This document shows, piece after piece, positions 59,868-64,000 of a stretch of 64,000 nucleotides of DNA (the stretch's first letter is position 1; every line of letters starts with the position of its first letter). The DNA is taken from the NCBI RefSeq assembly GCF_009932475.1, contig NZ_BJOV01000003.1:682001-746000 (forward strand). Direction: 5' to 3'. This DNA comes from Gordonia spumicola. Its GTDB lineage: Bacteria > Actinomycetota > Actinomycetes > Mycobacteriales > Mycobacteriaceae. The translations under genes were made by a program, and so were the position numbers. The notes beneath the pieces are model-generated. The model did not search any database, was not told where the DNA came from, and saw only the letters and a program-made list of their open reading frames with translations.

Positions 59868-60800
59868 GTGACGCCCCCCGATCCCACCGAAGTCCGTTTC
59901 GACGGCCCGTGGCAGCATTTCGACGTCCGCGCCGGCGGCCTGCGCTTCCACGCCGTCGAGAGCGCGACGTCGATCGCTGACCGTCCACTCGTCCTCCTGC
60001 TGCACGGATTCGGCGAGTTCTGGTGGACGTGGCGGCATCAACTGCCCGCGTTGACCGCCGCGGGTCACCGCGCCGTCGCCGTCGACCTGCGCGGCTACGG
60101 CGACTCCGACAAGCCGCCACGAGGCTACGACGGCTGGACCCTCGCGGGCGACACGCACGCGCTGATCCGCGCGCTCGGACACTCGACGGCGTCACTCGTC
60201 GGTCACGCCGACGGCGGCCTCGTCTGCTGGGCGACGGCCACCCTGCACCCGAAGGCCGTCGATCGTGTGGTGGTGCTGTCGTCGCCGCACCCCCGCGCGC
60301 TGCGGCAGGGCGCCCTGTTCAACACGGAGGAACGTTCCGCGTTCCTCGCCCCGTTCCTGCACAATCAGCTGCCGCGCATCGGCGAGCGCCGCCTGACCCG
60401 GGGGAACGGCGCGTTCGTCGCCGAGTACTTCACGCAGCGGTCCGGCAGGAGGTGGCGGGAGACCGCCGATTTCGTCGAAGCCGTCGAACGGAACCGACTC
60501 GCCATCCAGATCCCCGGCGTCGCACACTGCAGCCTCGAGTACCGACGGTGGGCGTTCCGCTCCCAGTTCCGACCCGACGGCTGGCGGTTCATGGAACTGA
60601 TGAACAAGCGCCTCGATCACCCGTTCCTGGCCCTCCGCGGCCGCGAGGACGAGTACATCCTCGACTCCGTCATGGCCGCCAGCGGTGAATGGTCGCGGAA
60701 CTTCGACTACCGCACCGTCAACGGTGCGGGCCACTTCCTGCACCAAGAGGACCCCGACACGGTGAACAGCGCGATCGTCGAGCACCTCGCACGGGCCTGA
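59868..60800 (+). CDS. ephE: Alpha/beta hydrolase, epoxide hydrolase-like
   Basis: The 310-residue hydrolase has the oxyanion HGFGEFWWTW, the RGYGDSDKP segment and the nucleophile elbow GHADGG, in which Asp is the nucleophile as in epoxide hydrolases. The final His is in NGAGHFLHQEDP. Its orthologue by position is EphE (Rv3670). The start is GTG 59868. It is convergent with marP. Confidence 0.85.
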   Translation: MTPPDPTEVRFDGPWQHFDVRAGGLRFHAVESATSIADRPLVLLLHGFGEFWWTWRHQLPALTAAGHRAVAVDLRGYGDSDKPPRGYDGWTLAGDTHALIRALGHSTASLVGHADGGLVCWATATLHPKAVDRVVVLSSPHPRALRQGALFNTEERSAFLAPFLHNQLPRIGERRLTRGNGAFVAEYFTQRSGRRWRETADFVEAVERNRLAIQIPGVAHCSLEYRRWAFRSQFRPDGWRFMELMNKRLDHPFLALRGREDEYILDSVMAASGEWSRNFDYRTVNGAGHFLHQEDPDTVNSAIVEHLARA

Positions 60801-60815
60801 GCGGAGTCGGCCGAC

Positions 60816-62021
60816 CTACTTCGACGTGACGCACGACTGCGTGCTGACCGCGGCCGTGCGGTTCTCCGACTGGGTGAGGTCCTGCTGCACCTGTGCCGCG
60901 GTGAGAGCGAAGCCGGTGTCGTCGGCCGGATCCTGCGAGGCCCCGAAGACCATTCCGAGCACCTTGCCGTCCGGGGTGATCATCGGGCCGCCGGAGTTCC
61001 CCGAACGGATGAGGCCGCGCATCGTGTACACCTGGCGTTCCACCGGCTTGGCGCTCTGATAGATGTCGGGACCGTTGAGGTTCACGACATTGCGGATCCG
61101 GACCGGGGTGACCGTGTACGGGCCGTTCTCCGGGAAGCCGAGGACGATCGCGTCGTCGGACGTGGACGCCTGCTCCGGCGCGAAATCGAGGACCGGAGCC
61201 CGCAGGCCGGGGACGTCGAGGATCGCGACGTCGTTGCGGTAGTTGAACCACACGACCGTCGCGTCGAGGTGACGTCCGCGGGCCGTCTCGACGCTCACCT
61301 CGTCGGTGCCCGCGACGACGTGCGCGTTGGTCATGATCCGGTTCTGGGCGACTACGAACCCGCTGCCCTCAAGGGACTGCCCGCAGCTGTGGGAGACGCC
61401 GGTGATCTTGATGACGCTCGGACGCACCTTGTGGACGATCGCCGAGTCGGCCAGCTGGGAGTCGGGGGCGTCGACGTTCGACACCTGGGTGGCGCCGAAC
61501 GGGCCGATGACCTGCTTGAGGCCGGACGAGTCGATGAGTTCGGTGAGCTCGTTCGGGAGGTTCCGCATCCACTGCGGGGCCACCGCGTCGACGGCTTGGA
61601 CGACCGCCGAGTCGTCGACCGCTTGCGAGATCCGCGGTTGATCGGCGCTGCGCAGCGGGAACGACAGCAGCCACGCGGCCACGAGGACCGCCAGTACCTG
61701 CAAGACCGATCCCACGCCGCTGTCGACGCGACGCACCGCGGGCGAGTGGATGCTGCTGCGGGCCGCGCGGCCCAGGACCATGCCCGACACCTCGCCGACG
61801 ACGATCAGCCCGACGATCAGCAGGACTCCGACGACGAGCCGCAGCCGTGGATCGTCGAACTGTTTGATCACCAGAGGGGCGAGCAGCACGCCGGCCACCG
61901 CTCCGATGAGGACGCCGGCGAACGCCAACGCCGACGCCGCGGCGCCCTGCCGGTAGCCGCTGAACGCGGCGAGCAGGGCGATCGCCAGGATCGCCAGGTC
62001 GACCCACACCGAGCCGCTCAC
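60816..62021 (-). CDS. marP: Membrane serine protease MarP
   Basis: MarP is a periplasmic protease needed for acid and oxidative-stress resistance in mycobacteria, where it cleaves a peptidoglycan hydrolase. The 401-residue protein has four CvpA-like membrane helices (1-125) and a trypsin-like domain with His234 (MTNAHVVAG), Asp264 (RNDVAIL) and Ser343 (RSGNSGGP). Two cysteines (Cys213 and near residue 397) match the redox-regulating disulfide of MarP. The ATG at 62021 overlaps the nudix gene stop. Confidence 0.93.
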   Translation of the reverse strand: MSGSVWVDLAILAIALLAAFSGYRQGAAASALAFAGVLIGAVAGVLLAPLVIKQFDDPRLRLVVGVLLIVGLIVVGEVSGMVLGRAARSSIHSPAVRRVDSGVGSVLQVLAVLVAAWLLSFPLRSADQPRISQAVDDSAVVQAVDAVAPQWMRNLPNELTELIDSSGLKQVIGPFGATQVSNVDAPDSQLADSAIVHKVRPSVIKITGVSHSCGQSLEGSGFVVAQNRIMTNAHVVAGTDEVSVETARGRHLDATVVWFNYRNDVAILDVPGLRAPVLDFAPEQASTSDDAIVLGFPENGPYTVTPVRIRNVVNLNGPDIYQSAKPVERQVYTMRGLIRSGNSGGPMITPDGKVLGMVFGASQDPADDTGFALTAAQVQQDLTQSENRTAAVSTQSCVTSK

Positions 62022-62773
62022 AAGCGGCCGCCCGGGATGTGGGTCATCTTCTCCAGCGGTCGCACATCATCTTTGTCCCAGGGGACCTCCCAGCCCGCCG
62101 CTTCGGCGATGGCCGCGATCAGTCCACCGGTGAAACCCCAGATCAGCATGCCGTCGTACATGAACGCGGGACCGCGGTACACGTTTCCGCCCATGAACGA
62201 CCGGCTGACCTGGAATCGGTTCGCCGGGCTGAGGAGTTCCCGCAGGTTGACGCGCGTCACGCGAGCCGTCTCCCCCTCGTCGACCACGCGGACCGGCGTA
62301 GGCGACGACCAGTGCGCCAGTACCGGCGTCACCTGGAAACCGGACGGGACGGGAAATGTCGGCAGTGCCGCGAGGACGTCCACGCCCTGCGGGATCAGCC
62401 CGGTCTCCTCGTTGGCCTCGCGCATCGCGGTGCCGACGGGGAACTGGTCCCCCGGGTCGCGGCTGCCGCCGGGGAACGCGATCTGGCCGCTGTGCGTGCG
62501 CAGGGTGGCCGCGCGCTCGGTCAGGAGGACGTCGGCGTCCGCGGGCACCCCGCCCGGATGGTCGGCGGCGGCGTCGAACGACCCGCCGAACAGCACGAGC
62601 ACCGACGCCGCGCGCGATCCGCGGAGCGCACCCACCCACTTCGACCGGTCCCCGCCGCGATTGAGGACCTTCTCGTTGACGACGCCGACGTCGTCGGTCA
62701 CCGCACGCATCCACTCCGGGATCAGCGCGCGGTCGACGAGCGCGCCGGGCGAGTAGTCGAGTTCGCGGCTCAT
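62018..62773 (-). CDS. Nudix CoA pyrophosphatase (Rv3672c-like)
   Basis: The 251-residue protein has the nudix box GGSRDPGDQFPVGTAMREANEETGL (residues about 101-125), with the UPF0035-type segment SGQIAFPGG immediately upstream, typical of coenzyme A diphosphatases. It is translationally coupled on both sides (ATGA at 62018-62021 and at 62770-62773) within the nth-trx-nudix-marP operon. Confidence 0.9.
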   Translation of the reverse strand: MSRELDYSPGALVDRALIPEWMRAVTDDVGVVNEKVLNRGGDRSKWVGALRGSRAASVLVLFGGSFDAAADHPGGVPADADVLLTERAATLRTHSGQIAFPGGSRDPGDQFPVGTAMREANEETGLIPQGVDVLAALPTFPVPSGFQVTPVLAHWSSPTPVRVVDEGETARVTRVNLRELLSPANRFQVSRSFMGGNVYRGPAFMYDGMLIWGFTGGLIAAIAEAAGWEVPWDKDDVRPLEKMTHIPGGRL

Positions 62774-63459
62774 AGGGTCACTCCCAGGTTGTCGCGGACC
62801 GCTGCGGTCAGGTCCTCGTACGTGTCGAACACGCGCGGCAGGACCGCGGCGACGGTCCCGTCTGCGCGGACGAACACCGTCGACGGGAACACGCGCGGCG
62901 CGCCGACGGCTTCCGCGATGGAACCGCGGGGATCGGTGACGACCGGCATGTGCACTCCGACCTCCTGGAGGAACTTGAGCACGAAGTACGGCTTGTCGCC
63001 GCCCTCACGCGCGTGAACGGCGAGAACGTTCAGCGTGCCACCGGAGTCTGTGGACAGTCTGTCGAACAGTGGAAGCTCGCGCCTGCACGGCAGGCACCAC
63101 ACCGCCCACATGTTGATGACCAGTGGTTTCCCCGCGGTCGCCGCGCCGACGTCGATCGTCGACCCGTCAGCCATGCAGGGCGCCGTCACTCCCGCGAGGA
63201 CACCGGTCGCCCGCGCACCGGAGGGGGTGGGGCACGGTGTCAGCGCGGCGTCGCGGCGAGCCGCGTCGATCTCACTCTGCGCGACGGTCTGATCGGTGAC
63301 CCCGGACGTCGGCCCCGTCGGCGCGGACGCGGGCTCCGGATCGTCGGACCCGCGCGGCCACAGCGCGACGACGAGCGCGATCGTCACGATCACGAACGCG
63401 ATCATCGCGCGCATGCCGGGCAGCGCGAACGTCTTCTTGACGGTGTCGAGCCCGCTCAT
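62770..63459 (-). CDS. Membrane-anchored thioredoxin-like protein (Rv3673c-like)
   Basis: The 229-residue protein has an N-terminal membrane anchor ([20 protein letters not shown]) and an extracytoplasmic TlpA/ResA-like domain with the redox motif [12 protein letters not shown] and the cis-Pro region RVFPSTVFV. Two further cysteines (LTPCPTP, TAPCMAD) precede it. It probably reduces or forms disulfides in exported proteins, perhaps including MarP. ATG 63459 overlaps the nth stop. Confidence 0.9.
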   Translation of the reverse strand: MSGLDTVKKTFALPGMRAMIAFVIVTIALVVALWPRGSDDPEPASAPTGPTSGVTDQTVAQSEIDAARRDAALTPCPTPSGARATGVLAGVTAPCMADGSTIDVGAATAGKPLVINMWAVWCLPCRRELPLFDRLSTDSGGTLNVLAVHAREGGDKPYFVLKFLQEVGVHMPVVTDPRGSIAEAVGAPRVFPSTVFVRADGTVAAVLPRVFDTYEDLTAAVRDNLGVTL

Positions 63460-64000
63460 CCGACGATCCCCGCCAGTGCCAGCAGGTGCTCGGTCTCCGG
63501 GCCCTTCACCAGGCTCGCCGCCTTGCCGGGATCCGTCGGACCTTCGCCGTACGACGGGCAGTCCTTCGCGAGGACGCAGATCCCGCACGCGGGCGTCCGG
63601 GCATGGCAGACGCGACGTCCGTGGAAGATGATCCGATGCGACAGGTCGGTCCACTCCTTGCGCGGAATCAACTCGCCGACGACCTTCTCGACTTTCACCG
63701 GATCGGTCTCCCGCGTCCAGTCCCAGCGCCGCACGAGACGTCCGAAGTGTGTGTCGACGGTGATTCCGGGCACGCCGAATGCGTTGCCCAGCACCACATT
63801 CGCTGTCTTGCGTCCGAATCCGGGGAGAGTGACGAGTTCCTTGAGCGTGCCGGGGACCCGGCCGTCGAACCGTTCGACGAGCGCCTGTCCGAGACCCTGG
63901 ATCGAGTTCGCCTTGTTTCGGTAGAAGCCGGTCGGGCGGATCATCTCCTCCAATTCGACGCGGTCCGCGCTCGCGTAGGCGAACGCGTCCGGGTACCGCT
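63456..64000 (-). CDS. nth: Endonuclease III, 5' end outside window
   Basis: Nth is a bifunctional DNA glycosylase/AP lyase for oxidised pyrimidines. The frame stays open to the window edge, so the N-terminus is missing. The helix-hairpin-helix with the catalytic Lys ([13 protein letters not shown]), the catalytic Asp in VDTHFGRL, and the 4Fe-4S cluster ligands in [17 protein letters not shown] (C-x6-C-x2-C-x5-C) are all present. It is the first visible gene of the operon running to marP. Confidence 0.95.
   Translation of the reverse strand, partial: RYPDAFAYASADRVELEEMIRPTGFYRNKANSIQGLGQALVERFDGRVPGTLKELVTLPGFGRKTANVVLGNAFGVPGITVDTHFGRLVRRWDWTRETDPVKVEKVVGELIPRKEWTDLSHRIIFHGRRVCHARTPACGICVLAKDCPSYGEGPTDPGKAASLVKGPETEHLLALAGIVG

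Overview
The window is GC-rich actinobacterial DNA. Its backbone gene order matches the Mycobacterium tuberculosis Rv3644c-Rv3674c neighbourhood: holB / adenylate cyclase / topA / Rv3647c-like / cspA / DEAD-box helicase / tad pilus genes / ssd / HAD phosphatase / Ms1-type RNA / Rv3662c-like / acs / holin-like / ephE-like / marP / CoA pyrophosphatase / thioredoxin / nth. The extra lipases, P450 and dispersed intergenic repeats suggest a Mycobacteriales genus such as Gordonia. That genus call is an inference and was not searched.

1-8.9 kb: the 3' end of a malic enzyme gene, an arylamine N-acetyltransferase, tRNA-Thr(CGT) with a terminator, a hicAB toxin-antitoxin pair, a cytochrome P450, two overlapping lipase genes divergent from a PucR-type regulator, and a secreted protein. 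8.9-23.2 kb: paired crcB fluoride-channel genes, a 45-residue protein, holB, an IS3-family insertion whose right end overlaps the start of an adenylate cyclase gene, topA, a frameshifted gene, cspA, an MrfA-like helicase, a phd/PIN toxin-antitoxin pair, and the distal part of a Flp/Tad pilus operon.

23.16-48.42 kb: an integrated element of about 25.3 kb. It has a large serine integrase at its right end and a deducible 2-bp crossover. It splits the small Flp-type pilin gene (DUF4244) exactly at the codons for the conserved Glu-Tyr of the prepilin processing motif. It carries a MobV-type relaxase with an oriT-like inverted repeat, an SpdB-like membrane protein, a RepA-like ATPase, an excisionase-like protein and XRE regulators. 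No conjugative ATPase or T4SS genes are visible, so it looks like an integrative mobilizable element. Its left half is a defence island: an MT-A70 methyltransferase with a BglII-family endonuclease, McrBC, an OLD-family nuclease with an inserted SAP domain, and an unrecognised two-gene cytosolic/membrane pair. An ArdA-like antirestriction gene and a small serine recombinase follow.

48.5-64 kb: the rest of the tad operon (tadC, tadB, tadA, ssd/tadZ, each overlapping the next by 4 bp), an acyl-CoA ligase gene broken by one in-frame amber codon, a second secreted lipase, the HAD phosphatase, an Ms1-like non-coding RNA with a clear promoter and terminator, a Fic-fold protein with a degenerate motif, acetyl-CoA synthetase, a holin-like membrane protein, an epoxide-hydrolase-like protein, and the marP-nudix-thioredoxin-nth operon, which runs off the right edge.
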